DNA from: Nonomuraea africana
GTDB lineage: Bacteria > Actinomycetota > Actinomycetes > Streptosporangiales > Streptosporangiaceae
Length of the DNA stretch: 64,000 nucleotides
NCBI RefSeq assembly: GCF_014873535.1
Contig: NZ_JADBEF010000001.1
Location: 2,046,001 to 2,110,000, forward strand
Direction of reading: 5' to 3'
Under the pieces are notes generated by a model, which was not told the DNA's origin, did no database searches, and was given only the letters and a program-made list of their open reading frames with translations. Each line of letters starts with the position of its first letter. Positions within the stretch are counted from its first letter, which is position 1. Positions 52,697-63,002 of the stretch are shown here, piece after piece. The translations under genes and the position numbers were made by a program.

Positions 52697-53634
52697 TGGC
52701 GGTCCGTGACCCGTACAAGGTGCTGGGAGTGGCGCGCGACGCGAGCCAGGACGAGATCCAGCGCGCCTACCGCAAACTCGCGCGCGCCTTTCATCCCGAC
52801 ATCAACAAGGGCCCTGAGGCCGAGGAGAAGTTCAAGGACGTCGCCGAGGCGTACGCGATCCTGTCGGATCCCGAGCAGCGCCGCCGCTACGACACCTTCG
52901 GCGCGGACTTCCGCCAGGTCCCGCCGGACGTCGACCCGGCGATGTGGGCCAGGACCAGGCGCGGCGCCGGGGCCGGCGCCACCTCCTGGGCCGGCGCCGG
53001 ACGGGGCCCCGGCGGGGGCTTCGAGACGAGGTTCGGAGAGGACATCGATCTCGACGCGCTCTTCGGCGGCGGCTTCTTCGGGCGGCGCGGGCCCGGCGGC
53101 TGGGGACCGGTCCCCGGCGCGGACCAGGAGGCCGAGCTCGAGGTGTCGGTCGAGGAGGCCTATCACGGAGGTCGCCGCTCGATCACCTTCGACGGCGGAC
53201 GGACCATCCAGGTCACCCTGCCCCCAGGCGTCACGGAGGGGCAGCGCATCCGCGTGGCCGGACAGGGCGGCCGCGGTGTCGGCGGGCCGCCCGGCGACCT
53301 GTATCTCGTCGTGCGCATCGCACCGCATCCGCGCTTCCGCGTTCGGGGTCGTGACCTGCATGTCGATCTGCGGCTGACACCGTGGGAGGCGGCGCTGGGC
53401 ACGTCCGTGCCCGTGCGGACCCCCGGCGGGGAGGCTCAGGTGCGGGTCCCGCCCGGCAGCTCCAGCGGGCGGCGGCTACGGCTGCGCGGCCGCGGGCTGC
53501 CCAACCCGCGCGGCTCGCCGGGAGACCTCTACGCGGAGGTGCGGATCATGATCCCGGCGACACTCACCGACCAGGAGCGGCGACTGTACGAGCAGCTCGC
53601 CGCCACGTCATCGTTCGATCCGAGGAAAGCGTGA
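52696..53634 (+). CDS. cbpA: DnaJ-family co-chaperone, CbpA type
   Basis: 312 aa from the ATG at 52696. J domain residues 6-70 with HPD at 33-35. A Gly/Phe-rich linker follows (GAGATSWAGAGRGPGGG, FGGGFFGRRGPGG), then two C-terminal substrate-binding beta domains (AELEVSVEEAYHGGRR, LPPGVTEGQRIRVAGQG, and RRLRLRGRGLPNPRG). There is no four-repeat zinc finger, so it is a class B (CbpA) protein, not classical DnaJ. TGATG overlaps on both sides. Confidence 0.94.
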   Translation: MAVRDPYKVLGVARDASQDEIQRAYRKLARAFHPDINKGPEAEEKFKDVAEAYAILSDPEQRRRYDTFGADFRQVPPDVDPAMWARTRRGAGAGATSWAGAGRGPGGGFETRFGEDIDLDALFGGGFFGRRGPGGWGPVPGADQEAELEVSVEEAYHGGRRSITFDGGRTIQVTLPPGVTEGQRIRVAGQGGRGVGGPPGDLYLVVRIAPHPRFRVRGRDLHVDLRLTPWEAALGTSVPVRTPGGEAQVRVPPGSSSGRRLRLRGRGLPNPRGSPGDLYAEVRIMIPATLTDQERRLYEQLAATSSFDPRKA

Positions 53635-53963
53635 TGCGGCCAAACGAACACTTCGCCGACAGCCATGCTCTGGTCCGCGTCGGCCGTCCGGCCCGGCTGG
53701 ACCTGGAGGCCTTCGCCCGAGCCGCCGACACCCACCCGGAGCTGGTGCGCCGCCTGGTCTGCCTCGGCGTGCTGGAGGCGGAGCAGACGTCCACCGGACA
53801 GCTGTGGTTCTCCTCGGCCGAGCTGGCCTCGCTGGCGCGGATCCAGCGCCTGCGCGCGGCCTTCTCCCTCAACTACGCGGCCTTGGGCCTGGTGTGCGAT
53901 CTGCTCGACCGCATCGCCGCGCTGGAGGCGGCGCTGCACAGTGACCCTCGACAGACCCGCTAG
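53634..53963 (+). CDS. cbpM: chaperone modulator CbpM-like, MerR-like fold
   Basis: 109 aa from the ATG at 53634. Short MerR-like protein with no full MerR DNA-binding N-terminus: [30 protein letters not shown], then [45 protein letters not shown] (described in parts). CbpM binds the J domain of CbpA and inhibits it. Its place after cbpA supports that role over HspR, which carries a clear DNA-binding helix and regulates a HAIR box. TGATG overlap with cbpA. Confidence 0.85.
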   Translation: MRPNEHFADSHALVRVGRPARLDLEAFARAADTHPELVRRLVCLGVLEAEQTSTGQLWFSSAELASLARIQRLRAAFSLNYAALGLVCDLLDRIAALEAALHSDPRQTR

Positions 53964-53977
53964 ACCGGAGGCGGACG

Positions 53978-56591
53978 GTGGACGCCAACAGACTGACCCA
54001 GAAATCCCAGGAGGCGCTGCACGACGCGCAGACCAGGGCGCTGCGCTTCGGGCACACCGAGGTGGACGGCGAGCACCTGCTGCTGGCGCTGCTCGACCAG
54101 GCCGAGGGGCTCATCCCCCGGGTGCTCGAAGACGGCGGCGCGCACCCGGACCGGCTGCGCGCCGACCTCGAGGCCGAGCTGTCCAGGCGGCCCAGGGCGA
54201 CCGGGCCCGGAGCGGCGCCGGGACAGGTCTACCTGACCCAGCGACTGTCCCGGCTCCTGGATGCCGCCGAACGCGAGGCGGGACGGCTGAAGGACGAGTA
54301 CGTGTCGGTCGAGCACCTGCTGATCGCCCTGCTGGACGAGGGCCCGCAGACCGCGGCCGGCCGCCTGCTGCGCAGGCACAGGGCCTCACCCGCGACCGCT
54401 TCCTGCAGGCCCTCAGCACGATCCGCGGCAGCCAGCGCGTCACCTCGGCCACGCCCGAGGCCGCCTACGAGGCGCTGGAGAAGTACGGCAGGGACCTGGT
54501 CGCCGACGCCGCGAACGGCAGGCTGGAGCCGGTGATCGGCCGCGACACCGAGATCCGCCGCGTCGTCCAGATCCTGTCGCGCAAGACCAAGAACAACCCG
54601 GTGCTCGTCGGCGACCCCGGCGTCGGCAAGACCGCCATCGTGGAAGGCCTGGCCCAGCGCAGCGACCACGGCGATGTCCCCGAGGGCCTCAAGGACAAGA
54701 CGATCTTCGCGCTCGACATGGGCGCGCTGCTGGCGGGGGCGAAGTACAGGGGCGAGTTCGAGGAGCGGCTCAAGGCGGTGCTGGGCGAGGTCAAGGCCGC
54801 CGAAGGGCGCATCCTGATGTTCGTCGACGAGCTGCACACCGTCGTCGGGGCCGGCGCCGCCGAAGGGGCGATGGACGCGGGCAACATGCTCAAGCCCATG
54901 CTGGCCCGCGGCGAGCTGCATCTGATCGGCGCCACGACTCTCCAGGAGTACCGCAAGCACATCGAGAAGGACGCCGCGCTCGAGCGCCGCTTCCAGCCCG
55001 TCCTGGTCGACGAGCCGTCCGTGGAGGACGCCGTGTCCATCCTGCGCGGCCTGCGCGAGCGGCTGGAGGTCTTCCACGGCGTCAAGATCCAGGACGGCGC
55101 CCTGGTGGCGGCCGTCGTCCTGAGCCACCGCTACATTTCCGACCGCTTCCTGCCGGACAAGGCGATCGATCTGGTGGACGAGGCGTGCGCGATGCTCCGT
55201 ACCGAGATCGACTCGATGCCCGCGGAGCTGGACGAGCTGACCCGAAGGGTGATGCGCCTGGAGATCGAGGAAGCCGCGCTGTCCAAGGAGAGCGACCCGG
55301 GTTCCCGGGCGCGGCTGCGGGAGCTCAGCGGGGAGCTGGCCGATCTGCGCGCCGAGGCCGGCGCGATGCGCGCCCAGTGGGAGGCTGAGCGGCAGTCGCT
55401 GCGCAAGGTCCAGGAGCTGCGCCTGCAGATGGAGAGCATCCGCCACCAGGCCGAGCAGGCCGAGCGCGACTACGACCTCAACCGCGCCGCCGAACTGCGG
55501 CACGGCAGGCTCCCCGACCTGGAACGGCGGCTGAGCGCGGAGGAGGAGCGGCTGACCGCCAAACAGGACGGACGCGGGCTGCTTCGCGAGGTGGTGACCG
55601 AGGAGGAGGTCGCCGGCATCGTGTCGCGGTGGACCGGGATCCCGGTCAGCCGGCTCCAGGAGGGCGAGCGGGACAAGCTCCTGCGCCTGGACGAGATCCT
55701 CCACGAACGCGTCATCGGCCAGGACGAGGCGGTGCGGCTGGTGGCGGACGCCATCATCAGGGCCCGCTCGGGCATCAAGGATCCGCGCCGGCCGATCGGC
55801 TCGTTCGTCTTCCTCGGGCCCACCGGCGTCGGCAAGACCGAGCTGGCCCGATCGCTGGCCGAGGCGCTCTTCGACACCGAGGACAACATGGTCCGCCTGG
55901 ACATGAGCGAGTACCAGGAGCGGCACACGGTCAGCCGGCTGGTCGGCGCGCCGCCGGGGTACGTGGGGTACGAGGAGGGCGGCCAGCTCACCGAGGCGGT
56001 ACGGCGCAAGCCGTACTCCGTGGTGCTGTTCGACGAGATCGAGAAGGCGCACGCGGACGTCTTCAACACGCTGCTGCAGGTACTGGACGACGGGCGGCTG
56101 ACCGACGCGCAGGGCCGGACCGTCGACTTCCGCAACACGGTGATCATCATGACGTCGAACATCGGCTCGGAGCACCCGCTCGAGGGGGTGACCCCGGGCG
56201 GCGAGCTCAAGCCCGAAGGACGGGAGCGCGTCATGGCGGCGCTGCGCCGGCACTTCCGGCCCGAGTTCCTCAACCGGATCGACGACATCGTGCTGTTCAA
56301 GCCGCTGACCCAGCAGGAGATCGAGCGCATCGTCGACCTCATGCTCGCCGATATCGGGAACCGGCTGGCCGATCGCCGGCTGACGCTGGAGGTGTCCGAG
56401 GCGGCCCGCGCCTTCATCGCCCGGCAGGGCTTCGACCCCGTCTACGGCGCGCGTCCGTTGCGCAGGTTCATCGCTCGTGAGCTGGAGACCCGCGTCGCCC
56501 GGGCCCTGCTGACCTGACCGGGCAGGTCGACGACGGCTCGACGATCCACGTCGATGTGAAGAAGGGTGAGCTGGTCGTCGGCGGTCACTAA
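53978..56591 (+). pseudogene. clpB: ClpB disaggregase gene broken by two frame shifts
   Basis: Encodes a full ClpB layout in three frames. The N-domain ([27 protein letters not shown]) runs in frame from 53978. At about 54380-54381 two extra bases (AG) shift the frame; without them [14 protein letters not shown] would be continuous. NBD1 follows ([37 protein letters not shown]), then the coiled-coil middle domain and NBD2 ([40 protein letters not shown]). At 56510-56519 TGACC is duplicated, giving a premature stop at 56515; in the third frame GQVDDGSTIHVDVKKGELVVGGH ends at TAA 56589. Real inactivation, or sequence error. No good internal start precedes NBD1. Confidence 0.85.
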
Positions 56592-56632
56592 ATCGTTGGA
56601 CAACGCGTGCACCCACGGCCATCGTTGGCGGC

Positions 56633-57379
56633 ATGCGACAGGAGGAGATCTGGGACATCGAGACCGCCCAGCGCTATGACACGCCGGGCACCGGCATGTT
56701 CGCGCCCGAGGTCTTGGAGCCGACCGTGGACCGCCTCGCCGGACTCGCGGGCGACGGAGCGGCGCTCGAGTTCGCCATCGGGACCGGCCGCGTGGCCGTG
56801 CCGCTCGCCGCGCGAGGGGTGCCCGTCACCGGCATCGAGCTGTCACCTCCGATGATCGACCAGCTGCGCACGAAGGTGGACGAAGCGACGATCCCGGTGA
56901 TCGTCGGCGACATGGCGACTGCCGTCGCTCCGGGGAAGTACACGCTCGTCTACCTCGTCTTCAACACGATCTCCAACCTGCTCACCCAGGCCGAGCAGGT
57001 CGCGTGCTTCCGCAACGCCGCCCGCCACCTCACGCCCGGCGGCCGCTTCGTGATCGAGCTCTGGGTGCCCGAGCTGCGCAAGCTCCCACCGGGTCAGCAG
57101 GCCACGGTCTTCCATTGCGAGCCTGGCTACATCGGCCTGGACACCTACGACGCGCTGCGCCAGCACGTCGTCTCGCACCATTTCAGGTTCGATGAGAGCA
57201 GACAGGCTCGGCTGTTCCGTAGCCCGCACCGCTACATCTGGCCGGCCGAACTCGACCTCATGGCTCAGCTGGCCGGGTTCGAGCTGGAGACCAGGCATGC
57301 CGACTGGACAGGAGCCGACTTCACCGCCGAGTCGCGTTCCCACGTGTCCGTCTACCGCATCCCACCGGACCGCCACTAG
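56633..57379 (+). CDS. SAM-dependent methyltransferase
   Basis: 248 aa. Class I fold with motif I ALEFAIGTGRVAVPLAARG near residues 43-61, VTGIELSPPMIDQLRTKV, and VYLVFNTISNLLTQAEQVACFRNAARHLTPGGRFVIELW, typical of a methyltransferase post-motif order. The C-terminal region (YIWPAELDLMAQLAGFELETRHADW) is common in small actinomycete methyltransferases. Substrate unknown. It starts 41 bp after the clpB end and is otherwise a single gene. Confidence 0.9.
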   Translation: MRQEEIWDIETAQRYDTPGTGMFAPEVLEPTVDRLAGLAGDGAALEFAIGTGRVAVPLAARGVPVTGIELSPPMIDQLRTKVDEATIPVIVGDMATAVAPGKYTLVYLVFNTISNLLTQAEQVACFRNAARHLTPGGRFVIELWVPELRKLPPGQQATVFHCEPGYIGLDTYDALRQHVVSHHFRFDESRQARLFRSPHRYIWPAELDLMAQLAGFELETRHADWTGADFTAESRSHVSVYRIPPDRH

Positions 57380-57486
57380 TTGCGCACGGGTTCCACGTCC
57401 GTCAGTGGCACATCGCCGACGGCCTTGGCCCGTCGGCCCGGCAAGCCCTCCCACGTTCGTGCAGGTCACCGCACGATGATGGGTTC

Positions 57487-57966
57487 ATGGACGTGAACGA
57501 GGTGCTCCTTCCAGGCGTGGGGCTGCGGTATGAGTTCACCAACCATGACGGCGACCGGATCGGTGTCGTGGCGCGGCGGACTGGCGAGTTCGAGTTGGTC
57601 GTCTACGCGAACGACGATCCTGACGAGGGCCGGCCCATGTTCCGGCTCAACATCGAGGAGGCCGACGCGCTCGCCGAGATCCTCGGTGCGCCTCGCATCG
57701 CGGAGCGGTTCGCGGACCTCACCAAGGAGGTGCCAGGGCTGAGCGCCGGACAGACGGAGGTGCGGCCCGGCTCTCCTTACGTGGATCGCCCGCTGGGGCA
57801 CACCAGGGCGCGCAGCCGTACGGGGGCGTCCATCGTGGCGATCGTCCGCGGTGAGGACGTGATCGCGTCACCGACACCTGATCAGGTGCTCCGAGCGGGT
57901 GATGTCCTGGTGGTCATCGGCACCCGCAGCGGCATCGCCGGCGTGGAACAGATCATCCGGGGCTGA
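57487..57966 (+). CDS. KhtT-like TrkA-C regulatory subunit of K+/H+ antiporter
   Basis: 159 aa. The C-terminal half is a TrkA-C ligand-binding domain (TGASIVAIVRGEDVIASPTPDQVLRAGDVLVVIGTRSGIAGVEQIIRG, given as a summary). The N-terminal half (MDVNEVLLPGVGLRYEFTNHDG) matches KhtT-type proteins that gate CPA2 antiporters, often in response to cyclic di-AMP. Followed 4 bp later by the antiporter gene, so the two are one transcript. Confidence 0.87.
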   Translation: MDVNEVLLPGVGLRYEFTNHDGDRIGVVARRTGEFELVVYANDDPDEGRPMFRLNIEEADALAEILGAPRIAERFADLTKEVPGLSAGQTEVRPGSPYVDRPLGHTRARSRTGASIVAIVRGEDVIASPTPDQVLRAGDVLVVIGTRSGIAGVEQIIRG

Positions 57967-57970
57967 GCGC

Positions 57971-59128
57971 GTGCAGACCTCCGTCGCGCTGCTGCTGGAG
58001 CTGGGTGTCATCCTGGCCGCCCTCAGCGTGCTCGGGGCGTTGGCCCGGCGCTTCGCCCTGTCGCCCATCCCGCTCTACCTTTTCGCCGGCCTGTCGCTGG
58101 GCGAGGGAGGCATCGCTCCCGTGCCCGCCGCCGGCGAGTTCGTCCAGATCGGCGCGGCCATCGGGCTCGTCCTGCTGCTGCTCGCTCTCGGCCTGCAGTT
58201 CTCCATCAACGAGTTCTCCGCCAGCCTGCGCCGCCACGTGCCCTCCGCAGCGGTCGACCTCGTGCTGAACGCCGTCCCCGGCGCGCTGGCCGGCTGGTTT
58301 CTCGGGCTGGACGGCGTCGGCATCCTGGCCCTTGCCGGCGTCACCTATATCTCCTCCTCCGGCATCATCGCCCGGCTCCTCGACGACCTTCGGCGCCTGG
58401 GCAATCGGGAAACCCCGGCCGTGCTGTCGGTGCTGGTGCTGGAGGACTTCGCCATGGCCGCCTACCTGCCGCTGCTCGTCGTTCTCGCCTCCGGCGGCAC
58501 GTGGTTGCAGGCGACGCTCGGTGTGCTCGTCGCGGTCGGCGCGGTGCTGGCCGCCTTCGTCGTGTCCTATCGCTGGGGCCACCACCTCGGCCGGCTGCTG
58601 TCCGATCCGGATCCTGAACAGCTCATGCTCCGAGTGCTGGGCATCACGCTGATCGTGGCGGCGCTGGCCGAACTGGTCCACGCCTCGGCCGCGGTCGGGG
58701 CCTTTCTGGTCGGGCTCACGCTCACCGGTGAGGCCGCCAGGCGGGCTCGCAGTGTGCTCACTCCTTTGCGCGACCTGTTCGCCGCGGTCTTCTTTCTGGC
58801 GATCGGTCTGTCGGTCAGCTTGCGGGATCTGGTCCCTGTGCTCCCGGTGGCTCTCGTCCTCGCCGTGGTCACAGCCGCGACCAAAGTGGCCACCGGCCAG
58901 TACGCGGCTTTCCGGGAGGGAGCGGGAGCGCGAGGACGCCTGCGCGCGGGAACGGCGCTCATCGCCCGCGGCGAGTTCTCCATAGTGATCATCGGTTTGG
59001 TCGGCGCACAGCACGACAAGCTCGGTCCCTTGGTGGCCGCCTATGTCCTCGTCCTGGCGATAGCCGGGCCACTCGCCACGCGGCTGGGCGGCGCGCCGAC
59101 CTACCAACCACGAACGACCAGGCACTGA
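57971..59128 (+). CDS. CPA2 cation/H+ antiporter (KhtU/KefB-like membrane subunit)
   Basis: 385 aa from the GTG at 57971, with about twelve membrane segments beginning LLLELGVILAALSVLGALARRF. CPA2 features include GLQFSINEFSASLRR, SSSGIIARLLDDLRRLGNRE and the later AVGAFLVGLTLTG and LIARGEFSIVIIGLVGAQ, the last close to the ion-exchange helix pattern. No C-terminal RCK domain, as expected since the regulator is the separate KhtT-like protein. Exports K+ (or Na+) in exchange for H+ across the cell membrane. Confidence 0.9.
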   Translation: MQTSVALLLELGVILAALSVLGALARRFALSPIPLYLFAGLSLGEGGIAPVPAAGEFVQIGAAIGLVLLLLALGLQFSINEFSASLRRHVPSAAVDLVLNAVPGALAGWFLGLDGVGILALAGVTYISSSGIIARLLDDLRRLGNRETPAVLSVLVLEDFAMAAYLPLLVVLASGGTWLQATLGVLVAVGAVLAAFVVSYRWGHHLGRLLSDPDPEQLMLRVLGITLIVAALAELVHASAAVGAFLVGLTLTGEAARRARSVLTPLRDLFAAVFFLAIGLSVSLRDLVPVLPVALVLAVVTAATKVATGQYAAFREGAGARGRLRAGTALIARGEFSIVIIGLVGAQHDKLGPLVAAYVLVLAIAGPLATRLGGAPTYQPRTTRH

Positions 59129-59357
59129 CGCCGCAGTCCCACGACGGATTCGAAGACCGGGAAGGCGTGGCGGCTCCGGCAATGCGCGCGGGCCGCCTCG
59201 TCGCCCGGCTGATGCCACGCCGAACCCGGTGAGCGGTCGGGCCTACCCGGCGAGGACCGGGTTTCAAGGACAACGATCGATCCAGAAATGCCCGAGGGCA
59301 TGCGTCGGTTTGAGAGTTCTTCCCAGGTCGAGCGGGAAGTCCTCGGTAGGGGTGGTC

Positions 59358-59756
59358 ATGATGGGGTTGCCGGGGACGCAGACTTCGATGGGGCGGCTGC
59401 GTATCAAGGTGCATCGCGGTTCCACGGCTGTCGTGCTCGGCCTGCAGGGGCAGCTGGACCTGTACACCAAGCCGTTCTTGCGGGACAGGCTGAACGAGGT
59501 GTTGACCGCGTCGGCGCCGCATCCGCCCGGCGTGGTCGTGGATCTGTCGGAGTTGGAATTCTGTGACTCCTCCGGGGTCAGCATGTTGATCGCCGCTCGG
59601 TATCGCCTGAAGGATGCCGGCCGGCCGTTGGCGCTGGCCGGCGCGCATGGCATCTGCGATCAGGTCCTGCATCGCACCGGGCTGCACCGGGTCTTCCACT
59701 GCTATCCCACGGTGGCCGAGGCCGAGATCGCCCTGGCGGAGCAGGCCCACCCCTAG
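59358..59756 (+). CDS. STAS domain anti-sigma factor antagonist
   Basis: 132 aa from the ATG at 59358. The STAS core is VVLGLQGQLDLYTKPFLRDRL, then GVVVDLSELEFCDSSGVSMLIAARYR with the phosphorylatable Ser in CDSSG, and LALAGAHGICDQVLHRTGLHRVF. Such proteins release sigma factors (for example SigB/SigF-type) by binding the anti-sigma kinase. The presence of a SigB-like promoter at katE nearby is suggestive, but no anti-sigma gene is adjacent. Confidence 0.88.
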   Translation: MMGLPGTQTSMGRLRIKVHRGSTAVVLGLQGQLDLYTKPFLRDRLNEVLTASAPHPPGVVVDLSELEFCDSSGVSMLIAARYRLKDAGRPLALAGAHGICDQVLHRTGLHRVFHCYPTVAEAEIALAEQAHP

Positions 59757-59820
59757 CTAGTGCCACCTCGGCGGCCCTACCGCCCCTTCCCCGCGCCGAT
59801 CGTCGCGCGAATCGCCGGCA

Positions 59821-60015
59821 ATCGCCACGGCGGAGTTCGACCCGCTCCGCGACGAGGGCATCGCCTACGCCTTGCGCCTGCTGCAGGCGGGCGTCTCGGT
59901 CGAGCTGCACCAGTGGCCGGGCACCTTCCACGGGTCACAGGCCATCATCACCGCCGGTGTCCCAGAGGCAGAACGCCGAGCTGGCCACCGCACTGCGCCG
60001 CGCGCTGGCCGGATA
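59821..60015 (+). pseudogene. C-terminal fragment of an HSL-type esterase
   Basis: From 59821 the frame reads [21 protein letters not shown], then [21 protein letters not shown], the conserved C-terminal end of hormone-sensitive-lipase-like esterases (catalytic Asp in EFDPLRDEG, His in FHGS). A frame break near 59961 then gives [13 protein letters not shown] and a stop at 60013-60015. The nucleophile and oxyanion halves are absent upstream, where the STAS gene lies. A decayed remnant, not a working enzyme. Confidence 0.8.
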
Positions 60016-60114
60016 GGAGGGCGGAGCGGATGCCGCAGGTGGCGACGGGACTGCCCGAGCTGCTGCGGCCCGCGCGGAAGGCTGGCCCTGGCCCGTGACC
60101 GCGGTGTCTCAGCC

Positions 60115-60149
60115 GGACGCCCCGTCTGCTCCTGGGAGACGGGGCGTCC
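60115..60149. terminator. 13-bp perfect hairpin, probable bidirectional terminator
   Basis: GGACGCCCCGTCT (60115-60127) and AGACGGGGCGTCC (60137-60149) pair perfectly with a 9-nt loop. It lies between the rightward esterase remnant and the leftward katE, whose stop is about 30 bp to the right. It is the natural end for katE transcription and for the rightward STAS transcript. Confidence 0.8.
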
Positions 60150-60178
60150 AATGAGGCGGGCCCCTCGGCGCCGGTAGG

Positions 60179-62455
<2,277 letters not shown>

Positions 62456-62517
62456 GCGTTACCCCCAGAGAAGCGCGCCGTGACGTCGTTCGACACGGCG
62501 CTGATCCATGGGCGGCC

Positions 62518-62542
62518 CTACCCGGATTCCCCGGGTCAAAGC
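62518..62542 (-). promoter_or_regulatory. SigB-like promoter of katE
   Basis: Read leftward, GCTT (62542-62539), 15 nt, then GGGTAG (62523-62518), matching the actinomycete SigB/SigF-type consensus GNNT-N14-16-GGGTA. It lies 63 bp upstream of the katE ATG. General stress control of katE by a SigB-class factor fits established knowledge. Confidence 0.65.
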
Positions 62543-62623
62543 GAGCGTTTCCGGAGATGAGGGGAAAACCGGGCCGGAGTCCGACCTTCGCCCCCTTGAA
62601 CCGGCTCGCACTCTCGAGCTGGC

Positions 62624-62995
62624 TCAAGGGCTCCTTGTGCGCTTGTGAACCGTCCAGCGGTGGACGATCCAGGCGCAGGCGCAGAGGAGGAAGAGCAGGG
62701 CGCAGACCGCGATGACCGGGAAGATCCATCCCGGAGGACCGTCGCAGACGGCCGCCACGTCGCCGGGCTCCCAGGGGCAGGGGTCGTCGGAGTCGAGCTT
62801 GAAGAAGCTGTCGTCGGCCTCCAGCGCGTACCCGAAGGCCGAGGCGGTGGCCAGGGCGAAGGCCGAGGTCAGCCTGCCCCACGGAGCGGGCTTCCTGGCC
62901 ACCGCCGTCCAGATCGCGATCGCGAGGGCGAGGACGGCGGTCAGCGGCCATGTCAGGGCGAGGGTGATCAGGGTGATCAGGGCGAGCGCGGCCAT
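62624..62995 (-). CDS. small membrane protein
   Basis: 123 aa with three hydrophobic segments: LITLITLALTWPLTAVLALAIAIW, FALATASAFGYAL and IFPVIAVCALLFLLCACAWIV. The outside loop has acidic residues and Cys (DDPCPWEPGDVAAVCDG), possibly a disulfide. The start lies 7 bp after the metallo-hydrolase stop, so the two form an operon. Family not recognised. Confidence 0.7.
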   Translation of the reverse strand: MAALALITLITLALTWPLTAVLALAIAIWTAVARKPAPWGRLTSAFALATASAFGYALEADDSFFKLDSDDPCPWEPGDVAAVCDGPPGWIFPVIAVCALLFLLCACAWIVHRWTVHKRTRSP

Positions 62996-63002
62996 GCGGC
63001 CG

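Noticed and set aside
52390-53634. Long 414-aa reading of the dnaJ frame from 52390
   Set aside because: The first 100 codons lie in grpE; the J domain starts at the ATG at 52696, which overlaps the grpE stop.
54371-54385. Programmed ribosomal frameshift in clpB
   Set aside because: There is no slippery heptamer or stimulatory hairpin that I can see, and the second break at 56515 is a simple duplication, so damage or error is more likely.
56515-56517. In-frame TGA of clpB as a selenocysteine codon, given the nearby Sec genes
   Set aside because: Frame evidence shows a TGACC duplication and no SECIS-like hairpin just downstream; ClpB has no selenocysteine site in known families.
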